Assembly: GCF_034190915.1 (NCBI RefSeq)
Contig: NW_026947500.1
Location: 15,932,501-15,996,500 of the forward strand
Source of the DNA: Cavia porcellus
Lineage: Eukaryota > Chordata > Mammalia > Rodentia > Caviidae
DNA: 64,000 nucleotides
Reading direction: 5' to 3'
A model generated the notes under the pieces. The model did no database searches. It had not been told where the DNA came from and saw only the letters and a program-made list of their open reading frames with translations. The translations under genes were made by a program, and so were the position numbers. This document shows positions 1 to 10,026 of this stretch, piece after piece; position 1 is the first letter of the stretch, and the number at the start of each line of letters is the position of its first letter.

Positions 1-846
1 AGCTCTCAAGAGCTTACAAAAGTACGCAGGGTATCTGAGCAGGCCCAGTCAGGGAGCTCCCGAGAGGGGTCCGTCAAGGGGAACAAGGATGCTAAGGAGA
101 AGGACGGGGCTCTAGCCTCGGAGTCGTCTGACTCCGAGGACGAGGGAAAGTTGAATGGCAAGGAGGCCAAAGAGACCAGCTGTCAGGAGCCTAAGTCGCT
201 CAATAAGGAGTCGCAGGGTTCTTTTCCAGCGTTGCCCCGCGAATTGCGCTCTGCTCAACCTGGTCTGCGGAGGAGTAGAGAGCTCCTGAGCGCTCCCCGG
301 TGCGAGAGGGAGGCGAAGCCTTCCGCCCCACCTTGGGGGCCGTTTCCGGAGGCGATTCCTCGCCACGAGGCGGCCGCCTGGGAGCTCTCTCCCCTTTCGC
401 CAGAACAGGAAGTGATGCACGGGCCCCCATTTTCCGCCCAATCACGGCCGCTGTCTTATGCTCCGCCGCCGGCGGGTCGGTATTTTTACAGGCGGCTTTG
501 GCAGGGGGGACGCTTGTCTCATGAGGTACATCCACCTGGGATAGATAGTGGCCCCTACGGGATATTTCCTGTACAAGTAGCTATGGGCCAGGGACGCAAT
601 GTATGGGAGCCTTTTGAGATAAAGCAGATTAGAGAACTTAAAAATGCAGTTACAACCTTTGGGCCGACTGCGCCTTACACCATTGCCATGCTGGAGAATC
701 TGTCTTCTGGGCCCCTCACCCCCGCGGACTGGATTCAGCTGGCAAAGGCGTGTCTGCCCTCGGGTAGTTACCTGGATTGGCGAGCCTGGTACACAGAGTT
801 CTCTGCCGAGCAGGCTGAGAAAAACGCCGGTCGAGGAAATGGAGGC
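1..846 (+). pseudogene. ERV2 (betaretrovirus-like) gag fragment, truncated by window edge and by a SINE
   Basis: One frame is open from base 1 to about 846 and is closed by a stop inside the following SINE. It encodes a charged Ser/Asp/Glu stretch (about bases 115-150), a proline-rich segment (about 380-480), then a sequence that reads as the N-terminal domain of a betaretroviral capsid protein. The capsid part begins near base 565 (FPVQVAMGQG) and includes WEPFEIKQIRELKNAV and the helix LTPADWIQLAKACL near 709-756. In IAP, MMTV and HERV-K relatives this domain builds the viral core. The 5' end of gag lies outside the window, and the C-terminal capsid domain and nucleocapsid are missing. The long open frame and retained CpGs make this the youngest-looking retroviral piece in the window. 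Family assignment comes from motif recognition, not a search. Confidence 0.8.
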
Positions 847-996
847 TGGAGATCTAGCTCAGCGGCATAAGCGCCTGCCTTGTAAGCAGGCAATCGCCAG
901 TTCGATCCCTGGTACCAATAAAAAAAAAAAAAAAAAAAAAAACAAAAAAAAAAACGAAAAAGATAAAAATAAAAAATAAAAAATAAAAAACAAAAA
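844..996 (+). mobile_element. tRNA-derived (ID-like) SINE with long A-rich tail
   Basis: The element begins GGCTGGAGATCTAGCTCAG, has an A-box-like TAGCTCAGCGGCATAAG, a GCCTGCCTTG...AAGCAGGC stem and a B-box-like GTTCGATCCC, then about 80 bases of A-rich tail. This is the same family as copies at 17345, 32783 and 60198. It separates the gag capsid fragment from the integrase C-terminus of the host provirus. I see no target-site duplication on its two sides, unlike the other full copies. Confidence 0.9.
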
Positions 997-1000
997 GGGG

Positions 1001-1335
1001 GAGTAGGCCAAGGCCTGGCCCCAAAGGCACGATTATCCATGGCACTATTCACACACAATTTTTTAAATTTAAATAATGATAATCGCTCCCCAGCTGTGGA
1101 GCACTGCAACCCTTCCCCCAACCATAAAGGGTGGGTGAAGTGGAAAGATGTCCTGACAGGACAATGGATGGGCCCGGATCCAGTGGTCAGCTGGAACCGA
1201 GGCGCGGTTTGTGTTTTCCCACAGGAACCGGGACGAGAACCACTGTGGATACCAGAGAGACTGACACGGGCAACAAAGCCCTCGACTGAAGATCAGACCT
1301 GCCCTACTGGAGATCCATCACAGACCAACCAATAA
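1001..1335 (+). pseudogene. ERV2 pol fragment: integrase C-terminal domain
   Basis: The open frame 1039-1335 encodes ALFTHNFLNLNNDNRS, VKWKDVLTGQWMGPDPV and WIPERLTR. This is the C-terminal SH3-like DNA-binding end of a betaretroviral/IAP-type integrase, the enzyme that joins proviral DNA to the host chromosome. The frame ends in a stop at the place where integrase normally ends. All of protease, reverse transcriptase, RNase H and the catalytic integrase core are absent between this fragment and the gag fragment upstream, so nothing functional remains. No frameshift is visible inside the fragment. Confidence 0.85.
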
Positions 1336-1839
1336 GATGAATAGAAATAGCGGTAGCCCGAAATGGACAAGAAGATCCTCAGGCATATGCATGGCTTGCT
1401 CAATTGGCCCACGACCGAGTCTAGATATGGCGGGCATCCCTCATTCTCCTCCATAAGGTGACAATACACAGCAGGGTAGGTGAGTCAATGACGGGTAAGA
1501 GCGTGCCTCCCCAGCACGACTCGACCTAAGCCAGGCCCTACCCCATCCTGCACGTAAGCCGCTGGACTGTTAGATGCTGCCCAGGTCTAAATTTCTCTCC
1601 GAGGGGATTTCTTTACGGAGAGGAAATGAGTGCAAGCTTGTGTGCATCCAGGTTCCGTCCAGTTTGTGCCTGGCCCTAGAAAAAGGACGAGGGCCTCAGG
1701 GCCTTGGCAGACCATGGCATGGCCAACCAGGGTCTAAGCCAAGGACCTACGGTGGGCCTACACATAGGGCATAAGCCTCTGCACCCAGTCCAGGAAGGGC
1801 TACGATGCGCACATTCATAAAAAATAAAATAGGGGGAGA
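1336..1839 (+). other. ERV2 untranslated tail between pol and LTR, with polypurine tract
   Basis: About 500 bases separate the integrase stop from the LTR with no recognisable envelope frame, as in env-less intracellular elements of the IAP/MusD type. The tract ends in AGGGGGAGA (1831-1839) immediately before the LTR, preceded by an A-rich run. That is the expected polypurine tract, primer site for plus-strand DNA synthesis. The short frame at 1574-1774 resembles nothing I know. Confidence 0.7.
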
Positions 1840-2322
1840 TGTTGGGAGCCGCGTCTGTGATAGCTCGCCTTGCGCGGCGGACGTGCGGCCTGTGGTAAAG
1901 AGCAAAGCCTGAGGTAGATTACCCCTCCCATCGAATATGTTAGTTTCCTGCTTACCGCGTAAACAACCCGCTCAACAATATAGTCTGCCTGGCAACTGAT
2001 GATGTTAGCCAATCAGCTTGCCTTGCTTACTTTAACATGATTGGACACTGTACCCGTATATATACCGGTGCCACCCCTGGGCGGAAGAAGAAGCCAGGTA
2101 GAAGCCCAGAAGTAAAAGCCCAAAAGGAGCCGCGGAGAGCGGACCGGTAGAGGCTTTGGGGCAGACTGAAGCACAAAAGGAGCCGCGGGGAGCGGACCAG
2201 AGGAGGCTTCAGCTGGGAGAACCCAGGGCAGGCTGTACGGAGAAGGAAAATAAAAAGAAAAGGTTTTCCACTACCAGACTTTGTCGTGTGTCCTTCCTGC
2301 CGGCTGGGAGCGGACATCGACA
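1840..2322 (+). mobile_element. ERV2 LTR (3' LTR of the truncated provirus)
   Basis: Begins TGTTGGGAGCCGCG directly after the polypurine tract and ends CGGACATCGACA, giving the canonical TG...CA. A TATA box lies at 2057-2064 (TATATATA) and a polyadenylation signal AATAAA at 2249-2254. The last 40 bases resemble the end of IAP LTRs. Two 36-base units, 2121-2156 and 2174-2209, are a direct repeat starting every 53 bases with four mismatches by my count. The 5' LTR is outside the window, so age and target duplication cannot be read. The bases after the end (2324 onward) resemble a primer binding site; see findings. Confidence 0.85.
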
Positions 2323-3433
2323 ATGGAACCCGACAGGCAGCAATGAATTGCTGTACACAGTGACTCACAAGGCCCACCTCCTGCTCTTCTGGAGAGATTT
2401 CAGGCCTGCACCCATGCACCTGCAGAATGTCTGGTTCCACACAGCTGGGGAGCACAGCGCTCCCCCACAAGACCCCACTGAGAAGGATTCAGAAAGAGAG
2501 AGTAGCAGCCTTGTGAGGCCACAGATGGGCACCCTCAGCCCAGCAGAGCTGCTTTGGGTTTCTTTCCAGAAGACATAACCCAGCTCTGTGAACACAAAGT
2601 GAACAGAACTCTAATCAAGAGCAACTCCAAGAGGTGATGCTGGCCATTACTCCAGCAGGAAAATATTAAGGCAAGGCAAATGGACGGAGGAGGTGGCGGG
2701 TATGACACATAAAGAGCATATTTTTGTCATTATTTATCTAAGTATGTTTTTCCTTGTTTCTTGAATTCGTCACTTTGTTCCTTAAGGTCTCATGCATTAG
2801 CTATGTATTTTAAAAATTTGTTTTGTCTACAGCAAATTCTTCTTTCTGAAGCAAATACTTTCATACTCATAGATTTTTCTTGGAATCAACAGACAATGTG
2901 CACTTTTCTTTTAAAGTAAAATATACTTTTGACAGCAAGACCTTGAAAATATTTTAGAAAGAAATAGCAAACATGTGGGATATATTTTATTTTTTAAATG
3001 TGTTTAACATATAAGCAGAGAAGTAGACTGACCCAGTCTTTCCTCAGGACCCTTCCCAGTGTGATATTTGACACAGGACAGTACAGCCCGCACACTGAGA
3101 GACCACTCTATTGAATACTATCAAAGTTACCTAGCTTTTCTATCACTAAGTAAAAACTAAGTTAAAACCACAAAAAACTTTTTGCTTGTATCTCAGTTCT
3201 CTAATATGTGTCTGTGAAGAATTGGTCTCAGTGGGTAGCGGGTACTAGAAACCATGAACTCTCAATGGCTAATTTTTTCGAAGAGATGAATGGAGGCTTG
3301 GGAAAATGGCATCACCCTATTCAGATCTCCCAAACTCTTAGGATGGGCCATCCTCTCCCGCCTACTAAAACTAAGATGAAAAGAACACTCCAGGGTGAAG
3401 TCCTTCATAGCGTAAGATCACCTCTGTCCTTCT
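2323..3433. other. No recognisable gene; unassigned
   Basis: Flank of the ERV2 LTR. The first 250 bases contain short open frames with no recognisable product; the rest is AT-rich and looks like ordinary non-coding DNA. Confidence 0.5.
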
Positions 3434-3720
3434 GAGTCATCCCTGGATTACCCGGTGCCTGCAATGTCATGGACCTCTGACTCCTGCTGACCTGGAATCT
3501 CCTGCTAGCTCCTCCTGTCACCGTACACACCCATTGCATTGTACACACCCAATAAACAGAGCCTGGTTTGGAGGATCTGGGTCTCTGCCCCTCCTGAGGC
3601 ACTGACCTCCCAGCTCCCCATCACGAATTACTAGTTTCTGTTTCTTATTTTCTCCCTCACCGTACCCCTCATACAGGCAGCTGGGCGTCTTGGCCAGGGG
3701 TCCGATAGGCGTGCATTTCA
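3434..3720 (+). mobile_element. Probable LTR 3' part (R-U5) of an unidentified ERV
   Basis: Pyrimidine-rich sequence with AATAAA at 3551-3556 followed by a GT/CT-rich stretch, the layout of an LTR polyadenylation region and U5. No clear TG start or target duplication was found, so the borders are approximate and the class is not assigned. Confidence 0.35.
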
Positions 3721-4690
3721 GCACTCAATGCTCATATATTCATACCTATGAGTTTAGAAAGTCTCCATGTTTTATAAGTATATTTATATACACAGACTAG
3801 TAATAAAAAGTTAATATAATTTAAAATATAGAATCTAATTAATTTTTGTATTCCTCCTGGTAATGGAATGCCCTTGAACATACTACAACTTACGTGTTTT
3901 TACAGGGTCCAATTGGGGAGAATTAAAAGGTTCTAAGAAGACGTTATAAGTTTGTTAGCAATGAGTGTCTTCAAGATTCAAAGACAAAATAATTTTTTTC
4001 ACCAGAGAAAATGTGATGATATCTTTTCAGTATTTCATTCACTTTTCCCCACGGCTTATCTTCTCCTGGCCTCCTTTCAATTTTTGACTTGGCACTGGCG
4101 ACCTTGCCATGAGAAGTCTCACCTCGATGGATCTCTGCAACTGCCTTCTTCCAGATTTTAAATTTGGCTAGCAGGTATTTATGTCATGGGGAACTGTGAC
4201 CTAACTTGAGGACACACAGAGTGCAACCTACTGTGATGACAGTGAGTAGGTCTCAGCCAGTCCCAAGAGGCCAACTGTTCAAATAAGACAAAAGCAAGCT
4301 GGGAGGAATCAGGTTGCTGATCCCGCTTCTGTTTTCTTTAGATCACTTCCTTGTCTCTGAAGAGAATCCCATTTGTCCTGTGTGGTAGGGTGGGGTATTC
4401 GGAACCATTTTGGTTCCAGGCTGGTACCCAATTCTGAAATCACAAAGCCAATTGAGACCTGTAAAATTAATTGTTATAATTTTGTCTTTTAATCTAAAGA
4501 AGCACTGAGAATTTTCAGATTTTGTATCTGATCACCATTTGCTTAAGCCAATTTAAAAACAACTCAGGGTTATTCTTATAAATTAAAACAAACAACCTAG
4601 GAAATTCTAGTTGTGCATAGCCACTAGTTTTTCCCTTTTTCGCATATTTTATATTACAACCCAACTATCACTAAACAGAATCTAAGGAGA
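3721..4690. other. No recognisable gene; AT-rich non-coding DNA
   Basis: Only short shadow frames. Nothing in it matches a repeat family I can name. Confidence 0.5.
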
Positions 4691-5108
4691 TCTTTCCTCC
4701 CCAACAAGAGTGCTATCACTTTTATCTAGATGGGCCCTCCAAACCTCCTGCACTCACAGGCAGGGCTTTTGGGAGTGAATGGGTCACAGGTATGTGATAT
4801 AGGATCACAAGTGTGTGACAGTAGATCAGTCCACTCATTTGGCTGAGCATAGTTCTGGTTGTGGGTAAGGAATTTACTGAAGAGGAGAAACCCATCCTGG
4901 TGTGAGTGGATCAACCAATAGGCTTACAGACTGGATGGAATAAGAAAGGTGAGGAGAAGGAAGCCTTGTTGCCTCCTGCCTGCCATGCCATGGACTGTCA
5001 CTCTTCTGCCATGCCTGTCTGCCATACTGTTCTGCTGTTAAGCCAGCCAACTACGGATTGAAATCTGTAAGTGGCAAGCTAAAATAAATCTATTCTTTAA
5101 ATGGTCAG
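4691..5108 (+). mobile_element. MaLR-like LTR, 5' portion (split by an insertion)
   Basis: The end of this segment has the MaLR/ORR1 signature: a CTGCCATGCCATGGACTG-type block, then GATTGAAATCTG...GCAAGCTAAAATAAATC containing the polyadenylation signal. The expected tail (TCAGATATTTTGCCCCAGGAATAAATAAGTAAC) is not here but resumes at 5765, so a 656-base element was inserted into the LTR. The left border is approximate. Confidence 0.65.
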
Positions 5109-5764
5109 TCTTAGAGAAAGAGAAAAGTCAATGCCTCCTGAGAACTGGCCATGCTGGGACTGGGAGGAACTAGCCAAGAAGCCAACTAGCCAGCCTTTCT
5201 GGTAAGCTGCACAAGCCATGGGGATTCCAGGAAGAGAAAAGTCAGATGATAGCTTCTCCCATGAGCCTACCAACAGGCAGGCTGTAAATCAAACCCACAA
5301 CCTACCCCTCGGCTCCCAGTAAGCAACCCACTGGTTTGGAGGACAGGCTGAGTTGATAGCAACTAAGGTACAAAAAGCAAATAAACGCTTGTACTATCTG
5401 GTTGATTCTGCAGGCCAAAGGCCAGCGGTCTGAGCACCTATTGGGAGGATGACTGTATGCAACATAGCAAATATGGGGAATTTTCTTCTATCTTGCCTTT
5501 CAAATCTAATATTTTTCTCACTGTTTTTGCTTGTTTTGATTGTTTTGCTTTATTCAATATTCTGTTTTGATTGATTTTATTGTGTCTTGTTTTGGTTTGA
5601 TTTTGCTACACCTGATGGAATGTACAACCATTGTAAAGATAACAACATATACTATGGTAGCTATTGTTGTTTTCCTATGAAGTTCTGTACCAATTTTGCT
5701 GCTTTGCTTTGATTAGCTTTGTTCTGTTGTATTTTATTATCTTTAAAATTAAAAAATTGTCAAT
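5109..5764 (+). mobile_element. Unclassified interspersed repeat nested in a MaLR LTR
   Basis: A 656-base block interrupts the MaLR LTR and is bounded by GTCAG at 5104-5108 and 5765-5769. That is a target duplication of at least 5 bases; AATGGTCAG against AATGTCAG suggests it may be longer. Its 3' half is T-rich and repeats a TTTTGATTG...TTTTATT-like theme. A second, inverted copy of the family lies at 58830-59480 with clear stretch-by-stretch similarity over most of the length. It has AATAAA near 5378, but no clean TG...CA ends and no coding frame. An ERVL-type LTR is possible because those make 5-base duplications, but I do not recognise it. Confidence 0.6.
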
Positions 5765-5808
5765 GTCAGATATTTTGCCCCAGGAATAAATAAGTAACTA
5801 AATAGAGG
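5765..5808 (+). mobile_element. MaLR-like LTR, 3' tail
   Basis: TCAGATATTTTGCCCCAGGA followed by AATAAATAAGTAACTAAAT is the typical MaLR terminus and completes the LTR begun at 4691. Confidence 0.65.
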
Positions 5809-6340
5809 GGAAGGAGACCTTAGTTTGGGGTAGGTTCCTAGTCTTGCATTGGAAAAGCAGTTCAGCATGTGTCAGTGACAGGAAGAGGCAGATTTACTCA
5901 TCAGAACGAAAAAAGTACACACTCAGGCTGTGGTACCATAGTCAGGGTTGGGGCATTATGTGATTTCATGGTAGAATGACACCGTGGCTCATGATCTTAT
6001 TTTGTTCTACGTTTTTGGAAAAGATGACTAGATTGTGTTTGTGTAGGAAAGATGGCTGAGGTTGTTTGTCACTCGATGTAGTTTGCAAACAAAAACATTT
6101 TGTCAAATGCTTCTGTTTGTGAACCAAACTGTTGCAAACGAAAGCATTTGGAGCTGAGACAGCACTCTATCCTCAAAATGAGTGACCCAGGGTGCTTACT
6201 TTTTGGGAAGTTTAACTCTTATCTAGAGTCTGTTTCCTTAAAGTCTTGTCATCCATTAGTGGGCTAAAGCAAAAACTATCAACTAGGTTAAATTACAAAC
6301 CATTTGCATGAGTCTGAAGCTTGGAGAGCTTGATGTCTAC
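5809..6340. other. No recognisable gene; unassigned
   Basis: Non-coding sequence with no family I can name. Confidence 0.5.
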
Positions 6341-6347
6341 TAGTGCT

Positions 6348-6510
6348 ATTTTTTTTTTTTTTTTTTTTTGTCTTGAGACAGGTTCTCACCATGCAGTTTA
6401 GGCTGGCCTTGAGCTCACTTTGTAGTCCAGGCTGGTCTTGCATTTGCAATGATTCCCTTGCCTCAACCTCCAGAATGCTGGGGCTATAGGCATGAGCCAT
6501 CATGCATGGC
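6348..6510 (-). mobile_element. 7SL-derived B1-like SINE
   Basis: Reads on the plus strand as poly-T, then GAGACAGGTTCTCACCATGC, AGGCTGGCCTTGAGCTC and GCTGGGGCTATAGGCATGAG, the reverse complement of a rodent B1-like monomer. Flanking TAGTGCTATTTTT (6341-6353) and TAGTGCTGTTTTT (6515-6527) look like its target duplication with one mismatch. Confidence 0.9.
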
Positions 6511-8150
6511 AATTTAGTGCTGTTTTTTTTGATAATGAAACTGTGGAATGTATGGAGTTACAACATTGGTGCAGGAGATTGGGAAGTGGCAAGCTGGCTG
6601 GGGAAGTGGGCATGACCTGTCAGTCACAAAGATCCAGGAAAGTGTGCCCACTCCCTGCACCAATCAGGGAACATTGTTGTCTTCAGTTCTTCTCTTGAGA
6701 GATTGTGCAGGTTTCTGATAGGATGGCCAGAGAAGGGGGTGATACTAAAGAAGATGGAGTTACACTGCTCCTAAGAGGAAACTCTTTAGTTCTCCATGGG
6801 AGTCTGACTAGCTCCTGCTTTAACAGAGTATATAAAATGGCCCTTTCAGATGGAAAATATTGCTATATTCACAACTCCAAGTATATTTGCAGGACAATTC
6901 TATATTATTATGGTAATAACGTGGCTGCCATCCTTTACTATGCAAATCTCATACATTTTAACTGAGTCAATACTTCCTCTCTGCCTACTGGATTGATTTA
7001 AATAATAAAGATGTGGATTGTAAAGACGGGCCTGCTTTGGCTAAAGAAATTGTAGAATAAATTTTAGACTCAAATGATCACCCACCCCCAGCGGTATAGC
7101 AGCTGTCACAGAAGAAATAGTTTCAACAAAACACAAAATCCCATGGAGTAAACCCAACTTTGGTGTTTGACTGGAAGATGAAACCTGAAAGCTTGGGGAT
7201 TTGACTTTAACTTTTTCTTTTCTTCCTTGCTTTTTATGCTTTAACAAAAAAGTGGGTGCACTCACCTCCATGCCTGCTAGTAAAAGTGGTCACTCACAAT
7301 GATACAGGGAATAAAACTCCCCGCCTACTGTGTCCAGGAGTTTTGTGTATTGGAGAATGAATTTTATAGGAAGAACTGAGGTTAAGAGCACAATATATTC
7401 ACTGAGAGAAAGCAAGCTTCTGTCTGAAAGAGACAGAAGGGGTCCTGAGTGGGTTGCCAAGGACCCTGTTTTTTCTATGGATTTTATAGAGCAAAACCTT
7501 GAGGTGAGGTAGATCTAAGGTGGGGGAAAATGGGAACTCACAAGGCAGCTGGGCATGAGGTGGGACAGAACTGCGGTCAACCAATAATATTAATTGTAAA
7601 AAGTTGACCAAATTAGGGACAAATAAGGAATCGAGTCAGGTAGCAAGCAGGCATAAATACATAAATACAGAACAGTGACTCTTCCTAAAGGGTCTGGGCT
7701 GGTGACTTCTGGCTTCCTCATGGTGATCCATGTCTATTTAGAATATCAGTACTTGAGGTGTGTTTGCATTGGTTCTGTCTTTTGTCTTGAGATCTGGCCC
7801 ACAGTAGGAGGTGTCACAAATTTAGATAAAGGAATTTTTTGTTTGGTCTCAAGTATTTGCAAGCTGTTTCTGTCTGCAGACTGGGGGAGTGCAAAGGCAG
7901 TTAGGGAACACTTTATGGCTTCTTCATTATGCAGATAGGTATATTAATTTTCAATTACTGCTGCAACAAATCACCAGTGAGGAAATAAAATGAAAATTAC
8001 AATGAAAGCAACACTGAAAGAGCCTTTCAGAATGGAGTTGGAAGGGCATGCAGGACTCCTGCTGCTGCCTCAAATAAACAATTTGGTTACCACTACTGAG
8101 GTAGGAGATTAGGCCTGGGGTGCAATCTGTCAGAGTCATGGAGAACAGGG
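6511..8150. other. Unassigned stretch with a short decayed ERV1 gag trace
   Basis: Mostly unrecognised. Bases 7780-7808 repeat, on the same strand, the gag segment found at 10654-10682 inside the neighbouring provirus (shared GATCTGGCCCACAGT). The minus-strand translation around it (TVGQISRQ against TVGQIPRQ) indicates a second, heavily decayed gag copy outside the 3' LTR at 8151. No other gene seen. Confidence 0.4.
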
Positions 8151-8469
8151 TGACAGAATTTTTGGTGCTGCTAAAAAGATAGAAATATGAAATAAAAGTG
8201 GCCTTTATTCTAAGAATGCAGAGAGAGAACCCCAAGACCACTGAGGTCTGGCTTTTCTCTCTGCCAGGCACCTGGTGTGAGGGGCATACATATAGCTTAG
8301 GTTTGGGGTGGTGCCTAAGGGTCATTACTGATGCACAAGTAGCCCATTGGAATTCATTTCGTGCCACAGGTAAATTGCCTAGGGGTGAGGAAGGTGACCT
8401 CAAGATAGAGCCCCTTGGTTTCACCTCCCACCCTCCCGCACCTGCAGAATCTAGGGCAAAATCCTTTCA
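8151..8469 (-). mobile_element. ERV1 family-A LTR (3' LTR of minus-strand provirus)
   Basis: On the minus strand it runs from TGAAAGGATTTTGCCC to AAATTCTGTCA, 319 bases. It pairs with 13061-13373 with roughly 30 substitutions over about 312 aligned positions by hand, near 10 percent. The borders are supported by the solo copy at 36419-36746, which has a target duplication at the equivalent ends. The minus-strand polyadenylation signal is seen as TTTATT near 8200. Immediately inside it, 8470-8481 is purine-rich on the minus strand (AAAAAGATGGAA), a worn polypurine tract. Confidence 0.85.
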
Positions 8470-8858
8470 TTCCATCTTTTTATAATTAGGGAAAGGGCAA
8501 ATTTTTTCTTTTTTTTACTAATTCCTGCTGAAAGAGGGCACTGTATTGGGGTTTAGGAAGGTCGACGGGATGACGGTTGATGCTCATGCAGAAGCTGGTG
8601 CCAAGTGTTTCAGTCAGAACAACTTTTCATTGGTGAATGCCTGCATCTTAGACTGGAAAAACAAAAAGACAAGGTGTTATGAGGACAGAGGCCCCTATCA
8701 TATTTAAGGACCCAGGTGAGGTAGAAAGAAAGGTGTCTTTGATTTAGACATGTCATTTTATCAGGACCACAGTAAGGTACAATTCTGAAAAATAAATGTA
8801 GGGTTAGAAGGAATGAAGTTATGAGAGGTGATTATTCCCCCATCTGAAAGGGTAAAAG

Positions 8859-9161
8859 TTAAGGGGGTAGGTAGGTAAGACTCGTCTCTGGTCTAGGAGT
8901 GCAGCTGGAAAGAATAGGAGGGGTGGGGATGGCCATGGCTGTATCACCATAAGGAAGGTAAGAGCCTTGGTTTTTAGGGATGTCACATTTGAACAAACAG
9001 CTGAGGATAGAGAGAACTAAGACAGTTGTCGCATAGAACAATATGAAGATGATCTTACGCATGATGTGGGAGTCTTTGGGAAAGACTGTTGAGAGTCCTG
9101 CTGTAAAAAGGATAATTAATAGAATGTAAGAAATTAGGAACCAAATTGGATAACAAAACAT
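8859..9161 (-). pseudogene. Possible ERV1 env leader / pol-env junction frame
   Basis: A 100-residue open frame begins just downstream of the integrase remnant, where env is expected in this provirus. It has two hydrophobic segments (about residues 4-22 and 36-56), which would fit a signal peptide and a membrane-like stretch. It then ends after a proline-rich tail and no surface or transmembrane domain follows before the LTR. I do not recognise the sequence itself, so the assignment rests on position and hydrophobicity only. Confidence 0.35.
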
Positions 9162-9239
9162 GACTTAGCCTGAGAGTTGTAGCTGTGAGGCTTTGGTGAG
9201 GTGGAGATGAGTGGGCACAAGGATGGTTAGATTTAGGGC

Positions 9240-9360
9240 TGGGAGGGCACCACTTGAGTAATGTAGAACCAGGATGGCAGTCTAGCAATTTTGACCACTG
9301 TTGGGGTTGCCAAGGAGACCAGGTATGGGCCTCTCCACCTTGGTTGTAGTCCTTGCAATG
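9240..9360 (-). pseudogene. ERV1 integrase C-terminal end
   Basis: Reading down from 9355 on the minus strand gives LQPRWRGPYLV, then TPTVVKIARLPSWFYITQV. This is the C-terminal beta-barrel of gammaretrovirus-like integrases, whose usual pattern is LQPRWxGPYxV...TPTAVKVxGxxSWxHxSxVK. A stop follows the VPSQP segment. Only this terminal domain survives: the catalytic core is deleted between this piece and the reverse transcriptase remnant beginning at 9422. The frame shifts a few codons upstream of the quoted start. Confidence 0.75.
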
Positions 9361-9421
9361 ATTTCATGTAACAGGACTTTAGTAAGTATATCAGCAGTCT
9401 CCCTGGTTGTGGGAAAGGCTT

Positions 9422-9980
9422 TCATTTATCCTGAAAAAGTACAAACAAAGGTGAGAAGATATTTGAGTTTTGTGGCAAGACGTGTGTAAAATTTATCTGT
9501 GAGTCTTGACCAGGGTTGTGTCTGAGAAACTGATGAAAAGGAAAGGAAGGGGGTGCTATGTATCCCTGAGGAGAGGTTTTACTAGGGATAACAGGTATAA
9601 GCTGTTGAGACCTCAGAGTGTCTGGGTCAGTCTGTATAAACACAAAGGAATAAAAAGGCATGTTTAAGATTTAGGACTGTGAAGTGAGTGGTGGAGGGAG
9701 GGATATGATAGAGCATGGTATAAGGGTTTGGCACCACTGGGTGAATTGGGGTAACAGCAGTATTGAGTACCCTAAGGCCCTGTTTTAGATGATAGGACCC
9801 ATCAGGCTTGAGTACCGGGACAATAGGAGTATTAGAGGGTAAATGGGTAGGTTTAAGAAAACCTTTGTCTAAAAGGAGCTTAATTATAGGTTTAAGTCCC
9901 TGTAAATGTTTGGAAGCTATGGGATATTGGGGAACACAAGGAGAAATTGAAGGATCCCTGAGATGAATTAAAATACTCAT
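9422..9980 (-). pseudogene. ERV1 reverse transcriptase N-terminal part, inactive
   Basis: The first frame (9980 down to 9627) matches the fingers and palm of a gammaretrovirus-like reverse transcriptase: a YPI...L.GLKPII.LLLDKG block, NTPIVPVLKPDGSY, then HPVVPNPYTML. Motif A, normally LDLKDAFF with the catalytic aspartate, reads LNLKHAF at residues 103-109, so the first catalytic Asp is Asn and the second Asp is His. The sequence continues in another frame (9661 down to 9422: TDPDTLRSQQL, then degenerate), so there is a frameshift near 9650. The YxDD region and RNase H are absent. It cannot be functional. Confidence 0.8.
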
Positions 9981-10026
9981 GACATGGGCAGCGCAGGTGG
10001 GACTGGAGGTATCTCAAACTACGGTA

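Noticed and set aside
848..920. tRNA gene
   Set aside because: A and B boxes are present but the sequence belongs to a SINE with an A-rich tail and many relatives in the window; no cloverleaf-complete tRNA.
644..1121. Lys-rich and Phe-rich frames
   Set aside because: Translations of the SINE A-tail on either strand.
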